Source: Vibrio mediterranei (lineage in GTDB: Bacteria; Pseudomonadota; Gammaproteobacteria; Enterobacterales; Vibrionaceae). From it: a stretch of 64,000 bases of DNA. The notes under the pieces were generated by a model, which was not told where the DNA came from, searched no databases, and saw only the letters and a list, made by a program, of their open reading frames with translations. Below, piece after piece: positions 27,057-37,400 of the stretch; the first letter of the stretch is position 1, and each line of letters begins with the position of its first letter. Both the position numbers and the translations under genes were made by a program. The stretch is from assembly GCF_900088415.1 (NCBI RefSeq), contig NZ_FLLQ01000005.1:186001-250000 (forward strand), read 5' to 3'.

Positions 27057-27920
27057 GATCCAATGAATAAATGTCCGGATTTTTGGTCTTTCTTCATGAC
27101 CATTTAGACATACCAAATCATAAGTTTGGCTAGTGCTCATTGAAGGGTAAGGGCAAACCAACTCGCCTCTCTCAATATAGTCTTTAACAAAATAATACCT
27201 CCCCATCGCTAAGCCAAGTGAGTTCAGGGCTCCGGTCAGGTCTAACCCTCGATGCCCAACACAATAAAAGTGTCTAAAGATATTGAGATCATAGTCGTGA
27301 TATTTAATCCAGCGCTCCCAGACATTTGACCCTAATGCATGTATAAGATTGACCTCTTTCAGTCCATCTAGGCCACGTTCAAAGAGCTTAAATCGTTGAG
27401 CGTATTCAGGCGAACAAATAGGAATATAGCGCTCACCAAAGAGAGGTTTAACGAAGCAGTCCTTTGGTTTGTCATCGCCATAGTAAAACGCGATATCAAC
27501 TTGGTCGTTCTCGAAGTTCTGTTGCTCTTCGTGGACAAGAATATTTACATTAAAGTTGGGGTAGCGCTGATTAAAATCTTTGAGTCTTGGTACTAACCAA
27601 GACGAGGCAAAATTTGGCGAACTGGCTATCGTGATCTCCCCACTCATATCCGTCGATTTAATTTCTTCGATCTCACCAAAAATGGAGTACAACGATTTTG
27701 AAAGCGTTTGATGAAACCGTTCGCCCTCCTCTGTAAGCCCAAGTTTCCTTGTTCCTCGGGTGAATAGATTAAAACCAAGCGACTTCTCAAGCACCTTAAT
27801 TCGATGGCTCACAGCACCTTGAGTCAAGTGCAATTCCTTCGCTGCAAGGGTAAAACTCAGTACTTTTGCTGCGACATGGAAGGTATGCAGATTCCTCAAT
27901 AAGGTTTGTTCATTCGCCAT
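27042..27920 (-). CDS. LysR family transcriptional regulator, GcvA/DsdC-like
   Basis: This 292-residue regulator has an N-terminal winged helix-turn-helix (FTLAAKELHLTQGAVSHRIK, residues 23-42) and a periplasmic-binding-like effector domain. The C-terminal segment LGLAMGRYYFVKDYIERGEL closely resembles E. coli DsdC as I remember it. It is divergent from the PTS EIICB gene across 167 bases and is therefore the likely regulator of that transporter. The inducer is unknown. Confidence 0.85.
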   Translation of the reverse strand: MANEQTLLRNLHTFHVAAKVLSFTLAAKELHLTQGAVSHRIKVLEKSLGFNLFTRGTRKLGLTEEGERFHQTLSKSLYSIFGEIEEIKSTDMSGEITIASSPNFASSWLVPRLKDFNQRYPNFNVNILVHEEQQNFENDQVDIAFYYGDDKPKDCFVKPLFGERYIPICSPEYAQRFKLFERGLDGLKEVNLIHALGSNVWERWIKYHDYDLNIFRHFYCVGHRGLDLTGALNSLGLAMGRYYFVKDYIERGELVCPYPSMSTSQTYDLVCLNGHEERPKIRTFIHWIDSQL

Positions 27921-28087
27921 AACACGGCCTCCACTTATTAAAAATTTTAATCCATAGTACCCGAAAATTAGTTTGTTCGCATCGATAAATAAGTTTCAAA
28001 TAGCAACTAGAAAACGAATAAACACCCTGTCGTTGCAAGCAAGTACAGGGCGCAAGTTCCGTGAATAATAAACACAAAGAGGTTTGA

Positions 28088-29560
28088 ATGAACATACTCG
28101 GCTATATGCAAAAAGTAGGTAAGGCATTAATGGTTCCAGTGGCCACCCTGCCTGCCGCTGCGATTTTAATGGGGGTTGGATATTGGTTGGATCCAACAGG
28201 TTGGGGAGCAGACAGTACCCTTGCTGCGTTTTTAATTAAGTCCGGCGGTGCAATCATCGATAACATGGCAGTGTTGTTTGCCGTTGGTGTTGCATTTGGT
28301 TTAAGCAAGGACAAAAATGGCTCTGCTGCATTGTCTGGTTTTATCTGCTTCTTAGTACTGACAACTCTTCTTTCTCCAGAAACCGTGCAGCAACTTAAAG
28401 GTATTAGTGCTGACGAAGTTCCGGCAGCCTTTGGCAAAATCTCCAACCAATTTGTTGGTATTATTGTCGGTATAGTCTCTGCTGAAATCTACAATCGCTA
28501 CTCAGGTGTAACGCTACCTAAAGCGCTGGCATTCTTCAGTGGAAAGCGCCTAGTCCCTATTCTGACTTCTATTGCGGGTATGCTGTTAGCCTTCGTGCTT
28601 CTATATGTCTGGCCTGTGGTGTATGACGCTCTTATCGTGTTCGGCGTTAAACTTCAATCTATGGGTGCATTAGGCGCAGGTCTATTTGGCTTCTTTAACC
28701 GATTAATGTTGACCGTTGGCATGCACCACGCCCTGTACCCTGTTTTCTGGTTTGATGTCGTTGGCATTAATGACATTCCTAACTTCTTAGGCGGTGCTCA
28801 GTCTATTGCTAACGGAACGGCTACGGTTGGTGTGACTGGCATGTATCAAGCGGGCTTCTTCCCAATCATGATGTTTGGTCTTCCTGGTGCAGCATTGGCG
28901 ATTTACCACTGTGCAGATAAAAAGAACAAATCAGCCGTGTTTTCTATCATGCTTGCTGCTGCGATGGCCTCTTTCTTTACAGGAATTACTGAGCCACTAG
29001 AGTTTAGCTTTATGTTCCTAGCTCCAGGTCTGTACTTACTTCACGCCGTACTGACTGGTATTTCACTATATATTGCTGCAAGTATGCAGTGGATCGCAGG
29101 ATTTGGTTTCTCCGCCGGTTTTGTCGACCTAGTCCTGTCTAGTCAAAACCCGCTTGCTGTTCAGTGGTATATGCTTATTGTGCAGGGCTTAGTTTTCTTC
29201 GCCATTTACTACTGCGTGTTCCGTTTCGCTATTTTGAAATTCAACTTAAAAACGCCAGGTCGTGGTGAAGACATGGCGCCAGAGCAAGAAACAGCGGTAG
29301 GCGGTGATCAAGGTATCGAAGGCTTAACTCACCAGTATATTGAAGCCCTAGGTGGTAGTGACAATATTACTGAAGTAGACAATTGTATTACTCGCCTACG
29401 CCTATCAGTAAAAGACTCTGGTATTGTAGACAAAGAAAAACTCAAACAACTTGGTGCCGCAGGTGTTGTTCCAGTTGGTAAGAACGGTATTCAAGTCATC
29501 ATAGGACTAGGAAAGGTCGACAAAGTCGCCGAACAGATGAAAGTCGCTTTAGCGCAATGA
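28088..29560 (+). CDS. PTS glucose/N-acetylglucosamine-family EIICB component
   Basis: This 490-residue protein has an EIIC membrane domain (residues 1-390, with MTVG-type histidine loop VGMHHALYPVFW, and GITEPLEFSFMFLAP). A linker and an EIIB domain follow, with the phosphorylated cysteine in VDNCITRLRLSV (about residue 427). It resembles NagE at the N-terminus and in GFFPIMMFGLPGAALA, but lacks an EIIA domain, so it depends on Crr or another EIIA. The substrate could be N-acetylglucosamine, glucosamine or a related sugar. It is divergent from a LysR regulator and followed by terminator hairpins. Confidence 0.87.
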   Translation: MNILGYMQKVGKALMVPVATLPAAAILMGVGYWLDPTGWGADSTLAAFLIKSGGAIIDNMAVLFAVGVAFGLSKDKNGSAALSGFICFLVLTTLLSPETVQQLKGISADEVPAAFGKISNQFVGIIVGIVSAEIYNRYSGVTLPKALAFFSGKRLVPILTSIAGMLLAFVLLYVWPVVYDALIVFGVKLQSMGALGAGLFGFFNRLMLTVGMHHALYPVFWFDVVGINDIPNFLGGAQSIANGTATVGVTGMYQAGFFPIMMFGLPGAALAIYHCADKKNKSAVFSIMLAAAMASFFTGITEPLEFSFMFLAPGLYLLHAVLTGISLYIAASMQWIAGFGFSAGFVDLVLSSQNPLAVQWYMLIVQGLVFFAIYYCVFRFAILKFNLKTPGRGEDMAPEQETAVGGDQGIEGLTHQYIEALGGSDNITEVDNCITRLRLSVKDSGIVDKEKLKQLGAAGVVPVGKNGIQVIIGLGKVDKVAEQMKVALAQ

Positions 29561-29650
29561 TAACGGACTCGTGATGTAAACCCTTTCTCAATTTGTTGAA
29601 TCACCTTCAACAGAGAAAAATCGGCGGTATCACCTTACCGCCTCCCCCTC

Positions 29651-29693
29651 GAAGTGCAGAGTCGCTTAGTCACCGACTTTGCACTTCTTTTTA
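29651..29693 (+). terminator. Intrinsic terminator after the PTS EIICB gene
   Basis: GAAGTGCAGAGTCG and CGACTTTGCACTTC form a long stem with one mismatch around CTTAGTCAC-like loop bases, followed by TTTTT. Confidence 0.85.
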
Positions 29694-29846
29694 ATCCGCT
29701 AACCTACTAATTTATAATATAAATATTCTCAGAACATTCAGACTAATCAAATTTCGACTATTTCTATAAAATCTGCGCTAGTTTGCTATTCAAACCTACT
29801 GTTACTCTTCAATCAACGATAAAAAGCACCTCTAAAGTGGTAGTAC

Positions 29847-29880
29847 GAGTGCATTACTGCCCCCGCGGTAATGCCACTGT
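29847..29880. promoter_or_regulatory. Imperfect palindrome upstream of the iron alcohol dehydrogenase
   Basis: GAGTGCATTACTGC and GCGGTAATGCCACT are inverted copies with one mismatch and one bulge, centred on a run of C residues. The perfect core is GCATTAC/GTAATGC. It may be an operator or a leader hairpin; no regulator consensus was recognised. Confidence 0.4.
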
Positions 29881-29931
29881 TTCTTGAGATGTGCGGTCAA
29901 AAATATTATTAAACATTGAACGAGGTAGAGC

Positions 29932-31080
29932 ATGTCTAACGCTTTCTATATTCCATCATTAAACCTAATGGGTGTCGGCTGTCTTGAAGAAGCGGTAAAC
30001 GCTATCAAATCACATGGCTTTACTAAAGCTCTTATCGTTACCGACAAGGTTTTAAACGACCTGGGCGCAGTAAGTAAACTCACTACTTTGCTTGATAGTG
30101 CAAACGTAGCCGCGGTTGTGTTTGACGAGACTAAACCAAACCCAACTATCGAGAACGTGAACGATGGCTTAGCGCTACTAAAAGGCAATCAGTGTGATTG
30201 TGTGATTTCATTCGGTGGCGGCTCCCCTCATGATTGCGCAAAAGGTATCGCATTGCTTGCGACTAACGGCGGAGAAATCAAAGACTACGAAGGTGTTGAT
30301 GTATCAGCGAAGCCTCAGCTACCGCTGATCTCAATCAATACAACGGCAGGCACTGCTTCTGAAATGACACGTTTCTGCATCATCACAGATGAGGCTCGCC
30401 ACATCAAAATGGCGATTGTAGACAAGAATGTGACGCCAATTATCTCTGTAAACGACCCTGAGTTGATGCTGGCTAAGCCTGCGTCTCTTACAGCGGCAAC
30501 TGGGATGGACGCACTTACGCACGCGATTGAAGCTTATGTGTCTATCGCAGCTACACCAGTCACGGATGCCGTTGCGATCAAAGCTATCGAAATGGTGCAA
30601 GCAAACCTTCGTGAGGCGGTGCAAAACGGTGACAATCTAACTGCACGTGACAACATGGCTTATGCGCAGTTTATGGCAGGTATGGCGTTTAACAATGCTT
30701 CACTGGGCTATGTTCACGCTATCGCTCATCAACTTGGTGGCTTCTACGATCTTCCTCATGGTGTATGTAACGCAATCTTGCTACCACACGTTCAGCAATA
30801 TAACGCTAAGGTAGTACCTGCACGCTTAGCTGACGTCGCGCGCGCCATGGGTGTTGATACTAATGGCATGACTGATGAGCAAGCCGCGAATGCAGGTCTT
30901 GATGCTATTCGTCAGCTATCTAAAGATGTGAACATTCCGGCTGGTCTTGAACAGCTTGGTGTAAAACGCGACGACTTCGATGTACTTGCAGAGAACGCGC
31001 TAAAAGACGCTTGTGGTTTCACCAACCCTAAACAAGCAAGCCACGAAGAAATCGTAGCCATCTTAGATTCAGCGCTGTAA
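29932..31080 (+). CDS. Iron-containing alcohol dehydrogenase, YiaY/FucO type
   Basis: This 382-residue group III dehydrogenase oxidises alcohols or reduces aldehydes with NAD(H). The nucleotide loop GGGSPHD is at 95-101. The predicted iron ligands are Asp193, His197, His262 and His276, in [12 protein letters not shown] and [18 protein letters not shown]. Length is typical of YiaY. It is followed by a terminator and an AraC regulator gene that may control it. Confidence 0.92.
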   Translation: MSNAFYIPSLNLMGVGCLEEAVNAIKSHGFTKALIVTDKVLNDLGAVSKLTTLLDSANVAAVVFDETKPNPTIENVNDGLALLKGNQCDCVISFGGGSPHDCAKGIALLATNGGEIKDYEGVDVSAKPQLPLISINTTAGTASEMTRFCIITDEARHIKMAIVDKNVTPIISVNDPELMLAKPASLTAATGMDALTHAIEAYVSIAATPVTDAVAIKAIEMVQANLREAVQNGDNLTARDNMAYAQFMAGMAFNNASLGYVHAIAHQLGGFYDLPHGVCNAILLPHVQQYNAKVVPARLADVARAMGVDTNGMTDEQAANAGLDAIRQLSKDVNIPAGLEQLGVKRDDFDVLAENALKDACGFTNPKQASHEEIVAILDSAL

Positions 31081-31110
31081 TTATTTGACACGTTTAACGT
31101 GCAACATCAC

Positions 31111-31145
31111 AAAAATGCAGGCCAACCGATTGCCTGCATTTTTGC
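31111..31145 (+). terminator. Intrinsic terminator after the alcohol dehydrogenase gene
   Basis: AAAAATGCAGGC and GCCTGCATTTTT pair perfectly around CAACCGATT-type loop bases, with a T-run at the end. An A-run on the other strand makes it potentially bidirectional. Confidence 0.88.
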
Positions 31146-31247
31146 GTTTAAAAAGCTCCCGCCTTTCCTAACTCAGATCAATGTTACCTTCTTGCCATCT
31201 CCCTACTATTAGCTTTCAGGCGATGAAAACAGAAAGACGCATTATTT

Positions 31248-32108
31248 ATGCATAAACTAAACAGCTTTAGTCGAGTGGCAGAACGTGAGTACGCACTATC
31301 TACCGGTAGCTTAAACTTACTCTACTACGATCTTCCAAAAGACTTTCACGATGAGTACCGCTCTTACGATGCTCCTCGCCTGTGTACCATTTTAAAAGGC
31401 ACCAAATCGGTGAGTGTCAATCAGTCGCAGAGCTTCCAATACAACCGTGACCAATTTGTTCTGTTACCACCTAATTCGAACATCTACATGAAGATGCCTG
31501 AGTACACCAAAGCACTGGTGTATGAATTCGATGAACAAATGATTGAAGGTGTCAGTCAACGTGTTGCTGATACTCTAGAAGTCGATTCACCAACAGCATT
31601 AGAATCACAAAGTTTCGCAGTCAATTCCATCGACAAAAGAATCGACAAACTACACACTCGAATGCAAGAGATCCTTCGAGAACAAGAAGCCTGCATGGAC
31701 TTTCTGATCGACCTGACCGGACAAGAATTGGTGTTTGAGTTGCTGCGCAATAATACTTGCCAAAGTATTATCTCGAACCATCGCTCTCATCCAATCAGTA
31801 AAGCGATTAGGATTATGAATTCACCGATGGGACTAAAGATGACGTTAGCTCAGGTAGCAGAAGAAGTGGGATTGTCTCAGTCGAGTTTTTCACAGAAATT
31901 TAAAGCAGCAACACAGCTAAGCCCTAAACAATACCTCACTCAACTTAGACTGCAGTCCTCAAAACAATGCCTCAACAAATTGAGTGTTACTGATGCTGCC
32001 TATGAAGCCGGATATGACAATATTTCTCACTACATAAGACTGTTTAAGAAAGCTTACGGCCTAACTCCAAAGCAATACCAACGTTCGCTAATTCATGGCA
32101 GTCATTAA
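31248..32108 (+). CDS. AraC family transcriptional regulator
   Basis: This 286-residue protein has an AraC_N-type cupin-like sensor (residues 20-160). The two-part AraC DNA-binding domain at about 185-280 includes LAQVAEEVGLSQSSFSQKFK and DAAYEAGYDNISHYIRLFKK. Its sensor half resembles regulators of aldehyde or alcohol metabolism such as YqhC, and its place beside an iron alcohol dehydrogenase gene supports that role. The effector is unknown. Confidence 0.85.
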   Translation: MHKLNSFSRVAEREYALSTGSLNLLYYDLPKDFHDEYRSYDAPRLCTILKGTKSVSVNQSQSFQYNRDQFVLLPPNSNIYMKMPEYTKALVYEFDEQMIEGVSQRVADTLEVDSPTALESQSFAVNSIDKRIDKLHTRMQEILREQEACMDFLIDLTGQELVFELLRNNTCQSIISNHRSHPISKAIRIMNSPMGLKMTLAQVAEEVGLSQSSFSQKFKAATQLSPKQYLTQLRLQSSKQCLNKLSVTDAAYEAGYDNISHYIRLFKKAYGLTPKQYQRSLIHGSH

Positions 32109-32159
32109 AAATGGTGCCTTAATTAAAAGGCACCTCCTGTTCTAATCGTCGCTAGAACA

Positions 32160-32300
32160 CTATTCAGCGTTATTCTTGCCTGAACTCCAGCGGCGAAGTT
32201 CAAACCAAAACATCATAAAGGCCGCACCGATTAGAAACGCCAAAATAAAACTGCGGTCATCCATGACACACATGGCAACAATGTCTAGTGTGTCTTCCAC
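32160..32300 (-). CDS. Small membrane protein, 46 residues
   Basis: A GTG-started frame preceded by AGGTAAACCT encodes a short acidic N-terminus, one hydrophobic helix (SFILAFLIGAAFMMFWFEL) and a basic tail (RRWSSGKNNAE). It begins 13 bases after the end of the outer-membrane protein gene on the same strand, so it may be co-transcribed with it. A hairpin, GGTGCCTT/AAGGCACC at 32113-32134, followed on this strand by ATTTTTA, would end the transcript. No family was recognised. It was found by manual translation. Confidence 0.55.
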   Translation of the reverse strand: MEDTLDIVAMCVMDDRSFILAFLIGAAFMMFWFELRRWSSGKNNAE

Positions 32301-32313
32301 AGGTTTACCTCAA

Positions 32314-33039
32314 CTAAAAGTAATAGCTTGCTTGTAGCCAACTGACCGTGTCTTTCTTGCTCACTTTATTGTCCGCGGTATGCTCAATTTTGAAACCAAT
32401 GGACGCATAATCAGTCACCATATAGCCGCCGCCAATTTCTATTTGTGGAACAAACTCTTTGGCGCGAGTAATGTATGTCGCTTTAGGGTTGGCATAGAGC
32501 CAGTGACCAGCATCAAACCCATACATCGCATAAAGACCGCCTTGAACTAACGCCGAGTTTTTAAAGGACGATTTACCTTCTACCGCGATGTCGTGCTTGC
32601 TATCCATATAGCCGCCGTAGAGCATTGGAAACACAGAGATATTAGGGGTAAGTTCGATCTTGTAGATAGCACCCGCTAGCGTCGTCGTGGTATTTCTATT
32701 TCCGATGACATCCAAGGAATAACCTAGGCCGTCGTTAACCTTAAAATAGCGAACGCGGTAATCTATATCTGTCTTGCCTTCAATATCTTTCTTGTCACCG
32801 ATACCTAAATCAGCGAAGACCATATGCCCTTGTCCCCAACCAAACACACTGTTGAGTTGAGTACGATCGTTTGATCTAGACAGTCCAACCATTGAGAATA
32901 GAGCCGTCGGGTCGCCATAGTTAATATCTTGAACCGAAGCTTCTGGAGCGACATCTTTTTGGTGAGTCGATGTCACTTCATTTGCCCAAACGCCCGCAGT
33001 AATCAAACTTAGAGCCATGGCAGTTATAGTGTTTTTCAT
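32314..33039 (-). CDS. Outer-membrane beta-barrel protein of unknown function
   Basis: This 241-residue protein has a signal peptide (residues 1-19, cleavage after VWA). Its mature part alternates barrel strands (NSVFGWGQGHMVFADLGIG, YAMYGFDAGHWLYANPKATY) and ends in SYYF. It lies 81 bases downstream of the choloylglycine hydrolase-family gene on the same strand, but a separate promoter is possible. It could be a small porin or an adhesin-like barrel. Confidence 0.7.
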   Translation of the reverse strand: MKNTITAMALSLITAGVWANEVTSTHQKDVAPEASVQDINYGDPTALFSMVGLSRSNDRTQLNSVFGWGQGHMVFADLGIGDKKDIEGKTDIDYRVRYFKVNDGLGYSLDVIGNRNTTTTLAGAIYKIELTPNISVFPMLYGGYMDSKHDIAVEGKSSFKNSALVQGGLYAMYGFDAGHWLYANPKATYITRAKEFVPQIEIGGGYMVTDYASIGFKIEHTADNKVSKKDTVSWLQASYYF

Positions 33040-33120
33040 ATTTATACCTAATTAAACAAAAATCCCTTTAATTAGGTCATCCGTGGATTTCACAAGGCAT
33101 TGCCAGAGTGATAAGAAGGG

Positions 33121-34188
33121 TTAACTACACGTAGAGAAGGTAGCGATATTTGATAGCTCAGCTTGTTCTACTAAATCAGCGCACGATACGGTTTTGATGT
33201 CGTTAAGCTGATTGAGGTCGATGCGAATCTCACTGTACGTATCAAAGTTGCGCATCTTGAATGAGCCATTTTCGAAGTTGTAGGTATATTGAATCCAGCT
33301 GGCATATGTTTCACCGTTTGCTGGGTCAATAATGTCTTGGGGTACTAGATTCCCTGAATCGAATGTGGATTGGAGCTTACCCTCTGTCTGTGCCCATGAA
33401 GCCTGTGGGTCAAACTTAACATGAGCAGAGTTGTACAAGCCTCGTAGCATTCTTTCTGGGGATGAGATGGTAGAGCCGATGTTATGGCCATTTTCGACAT
33501 GATTAAAGTCACCTACTTTTGTTGCATTCTCATCGTGATATTGCTGCAAAGGGGCGTTAGCCATTACTCGCAGTTTGTCGTTCACAGAACCGCGATGCAC
33601 CATCATTTTGCCGCCTTCATTGAGCTCAAACAAAGCAATGTCACCAGATTTGTCCTGTACTGAAATATGCAAGCCATGCTGGGTACCATGAATACCATCG
33701 GCCCAAGCAAACTGGAATTCATTTGCTTCAAACGCAGCGACCGCTTCTTCTACCGTTTTAAAGTTTTGCGCCATGAAAGCAGCTGCATCACCCCAGTTAA
33801 CTGCCGGTGCACCGGTGTCCTTATAATCCTTGATGAATGCTTGCGAATCGTACATATATAAAGTTGAAGCAGATAAACCTTGATTGTTGATAGCTTCACC
33901 CGATGTATCGACAAACACGGCACGTTCTTCTAAGTTCAATGTCGGATACTTCACCGTCCATTTCGCCGCAGTTTTGTACGATGGAACCGCTTTAGTTGCC
34001 ACCTCAACACCCGCTGGTGACATAATCGCATACGTACCAAGTTTCTGTCCCCAATCAAGTGTTCTAACTTGAGATACACCATATGGCGTATCAAGCGTGA
34101 TGCGAGAACATGCGTTGGCGGTTCCAACGAGTACACTTGATGCTGTAGCAGCTAATGTAAGCGCGATAATTGTCTTCTTCATTTTCAA
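33121..34188 (-). CDS. Linear amide C-N hydrolase, choloylglycine hydrolase/penicillin V acylase family
   Basis: This 355-residue Ntn-hydrolase has a signal peptide ending ANA, so cleavage would expose the nucleophile Cys27. Family motifs follow: CSRITL, then VRTLDW with the conserved Arg-Thr-x-Asp, then DTSGEAINNQGLSASTLYM, and NAPLQQYH with a conserved Asn. Homologues hydrolyse bile salts, penicillin V or acyl-homoserine lactones in the periplasm. In a marine bacterium, quorum-signal or N-acyl amide hydrolysis is a reasonable guess. The substrate cannot be read from the sequence. Confidence 0.87.
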   Translation of the reverse strand: MKMKKTIIALTLAATASSVLVGTANACSRITLDTPYGVSQVRTLDWGQKLGTYAIMSPAGVEVATKAVPSYKTAAKWTVKYPTLNLEERAVFVDTSGEAINNQGLSASTLYMYDSQAFIKDYKDTGAPAVNWGDAAAFMAQNFKTVEEAVAAFEANEFQFAWADGIHGTQHGLHISVQDKSGDIALFELNEGGKMMVHRGSVNDKLRVMANAPLQQYHDENATKVGDFNHVENGHNIGSTISSPERMLRGLYNSAHVKFDPQASWAQTEGKLQSTFDSGNLVPQDIIDPANGETYASWIQYTYNFENGSFKMRNFDTYSEIRIDLNQLNDIKTVSCADLVEQAELSNIATFSTCS

Positions 34189-34341
34189 CCCTCTAATATG
34201 TTCACGGTAGCAAAACCGTGTTTTGTCACCTGTTGATAGAGCGAACTTTAATCGCTGAGTAGAAGTACATCAAAGTGATTAGTATATAAATATCGAATAG
34301 GTAAATCGAAAAGAGGAAGTAGTAAGGTAGGAAATATCAAC

Positions 34342-34376
34342 CCTTTCCCTCTGGCATACAGCACCAAAGGGAAAGG
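34342..34376 (-). terminator. Hairpin downstream of the RND efflux operon
   Basis: On the minus strand CCTTTCCCT pairs with AGGGAAAGG over 9 bp around a 17-base loop, then GTTGATATTT. It is a moderate terminator candidate, about 50 bases past the permease stop. Confidence 0.5.
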
Positions 34377-34424
34377 TTAGTTTTAATGATTACAATGAAT
34401 TAAAATCGAAAACCATCACAACAA

Positions 34425-37400
34425 TCATACTGCTGTTGTGTTTTGATTATCTTTAACTGGAAAGTACACTCGTTTCAGTTTGCTAAAAGCTTTGCCTATA
34501 TCCTCAAGAATCACATATAAGCACGGAACGGCAATGAGAGTTACGACGGTGGCGTACATCACAGCAAAGCCTAAAGCAACTGCCATAGGTTTAACAAACG
34601 CCGCCTGAAGACTGGTCTCGAACATGATGGGCAACACCCCAAAGAACGTAGTGATAGAGGTCAGCGTTATCGCCCTAAACCTCGAGCAGCCAGCTTCAAC
34701 CACGGCTTGCTTCGCACAATCACACCGCGCTTTGATTTGGTTGACGTAATCAGTCATCACTAACGAGTCATTAATCACAACTCCCGCCGCCGCAATCAAA
34801 CCAAATGTGGACATCATGCTCATATCAAGGCCATAGAAATAGTGCCCCCATATCGCACCTGTTAGGCTAAACGGAATAACAGACATAATGATAAACGGCT
34901 GGGCATAACTTTTTAATGGCACAGCCAATAGAATGTAAACCGTTATCATCCCTGCGATAAAGAACACTATCTGCTCTGCTTTTTGCTTTTGCTGTTCCTC
35001 AATGGTGCCACCTAACTCAGTTTTCACTTCAGGGAATTGAGCGCGTAGTTCCGGAAGCACATTATTTTCAATATTCTTCACTGCTCTATCGGGTTCAATC
35101 ACCGCTTCGTCAATAGAACCATAGATATAAACCGTTCTAAAACCATTCTCTCGTCGTATTTGGTTGATGCCCGGCTTACTGGTGATATTAACCACATCGC
35201 CCAACATCACTTTTTTGCCTGATGGGGTATTAATCAAGGCATAGCGCAGTGAAGAGAACGCTTCTCGGGTCAACTTAGGGTAGCGAACCATTACCCTGAC
35301 TTCTTCAGTATTCCGAAGTACTCGCTGCGCCTCTCCACCATAAAAGCTGCCTCCAACCTGCGACGCTACATTAGCGAGATCCAGTCCGAGATCATAAGCC
35401 ACAGGTTTTAGCGAAAGTTGTACTTCGCGACTGCCCGTATCCATCGAGGAGCTGATATCAAACAACCCCGTTTGGAGCTGAAGCTTTGAAATAAGCTCAC
35501 GTCCAGCGGCATTCAGCACTTCCATATCAGGGCCATACAGCAAATAACCAAACTCATCGCCCTCTTCGCCACCAGCCACATTATCGTTAATAACAATGGA
35601 TTTCAGGCCGACAATCGTCGGCATTTTTTCACGCCAACGACGAGACAGCTCAAACGCATCGACTGGACGCACGTCTTCATCAACAAGAGGAAGGATGATC
35701 ATGCCTTCGGTGCGACTAGTATTAATCGTCATCATGTCACGAATAACAGGCTGCCCGTACTCTTGCTCTATATCCTTGTCGACCTCACTCACCACTTTTT
35801 CAAGGGTGAGTAAGGCATCAATCGTTTGTTCATCGGACGCATTGCTGTTCATCTCAATTTTGATCATTGGAAAGTCAGACGGAACTTTAGGGCTGGGGAT
35901 CATACGCACATGGCCTGAAGTCAGCATTGCCGCACTAATAACCAAAATTGCGATAAAGCCAGCCATCACAGACCAACGCCACTCCACACACCACGACACG
36001 GTGCGCTTGTAAGGCCCATTAACAAAACGGAAAAATGAGCGATTGAAACGGGCACGATAACTGTTCTCTTTGACCGGAGTAAATTTGGTATGAGCCAAAT
36101 GCGCTGGCAGGATGAGTTTTGACTCTATCAAGCTGAAAATCAGACAGAAAATAACAACGATAGAAAGACCATAGAAAAAAGCCTTCTCTGGTCCTGTCGA
36201 GAATAAGAACGGAACAAACACAGCAATAGTTGTCAGGACCCCAAATGTTGCAGGGGTTGCGACACGCTGAGCGCCACGCACGACATTAGTGACCCCTCCA
36301 CCTTCTTTTTCAACCTCGGTGTAGACACTTTCTCCTATGACGATGGCGTCATCTACCACAATACCGAGCACCATAATAAACGCGAACAGTGTGATGATAT
36401 TGATACTGACATCAAACAGCGGCATCAGCATAACCGCTCCTAAGAAACAGACCGGTAAACCAACCATAACCCACATAGCTAAGCGGAATCGCAGGAAAAT
36501 CGTCAGCAAAACCGCTACCAAAACCGCACCTTGCAATAGGTTCTTGAGCATCATATCCAGTCGAGCATTCAAATAGAACGTCATATCCATTAAGGTGTTG
36601 AGCTGAATACCATGAGGCAACGTTTGATTTCTTGCGTCAATAAAGCGCTTCACCGTCTCAGCGACAGGCACCATATTTTGGGTTTTGGTTGCCTTAACCG
36701 TCAAATAGATACCGTTCTCACCTGAATACTTAAAGTAGTGTTGACCTTCAGTAAACTCGTCTTTAATTTTGGCAATATCACCCAATAAGACCTTGGAGCC
36801 ATTGGCGCCGACTTTGACGGGTATCTGCCGAAATTCAAAACCATCGTAGTACTGGTTCTCAATTCGAATCGACACTAAACCCGTACTAGTCCTGACTTGT
36901 CCTGCGGAGAAATTTGCCGAATATTTTTGAATCGCCGCTACTACATCGTCAAGCGTTAGATCATAGGTTCGTAGCTCATCTGGGTGAATTTCAATACCGA
37001 TTTCATCGGGAGGAGAGCTGACTTCAACCAAAGAAACGTCATTAAGCTGTAATAGTTCTTTCTCTACCTGCTTCGCAATGGTTTTCAGCTCTGATAACGA
37101 CGTATTGCCTGACAGCACCATACCAATAACGTCTTGCTTAAACTCTATCTGCGTGACCTTAATCGGCTCCATCGCCTTGGGGAAACTAGCTATGGCATCG
37201 ACTCGCTGCTTTGCCTTATCCAGTACTTCCATTAGGTTTGCCTTGGTATCAATTTCCAAGGTTACCGCACCGCCACCTCGATAAGCGTCAGTCACCGCTT
37301 TTTTAATCTCGGTGACATCTTTCAGAGACTCTTCCACTTTGATTAGGATCGTCTCTTCTATTTCCTGAGCAGAAACCCCTGGGTAGGATGCAGTCACATT

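Larger units (their letters stand above)
29561..29931. other. Intergenic region between the PTS gene and the iron alcohol dehydrogenase
   Basis: These 371 bases hold no supported gene. Two stems follow the PTS gene: GGCGGTA/TACCGCC (about 29622-29641) and the stronger one at 29651-29693. A palindrome at 29847-29880 lies about 50 bases before the dehydrogenase start. The middle is A+T-rich and probably contains the dehydrogenase promoter. Confidence 0.5.

Noticed and set aside
35596..36012. Rightward open frame of 138 codons opposite the RND permease gene
   Set aside because: Antisense shadow of a long, well-supported coding region.
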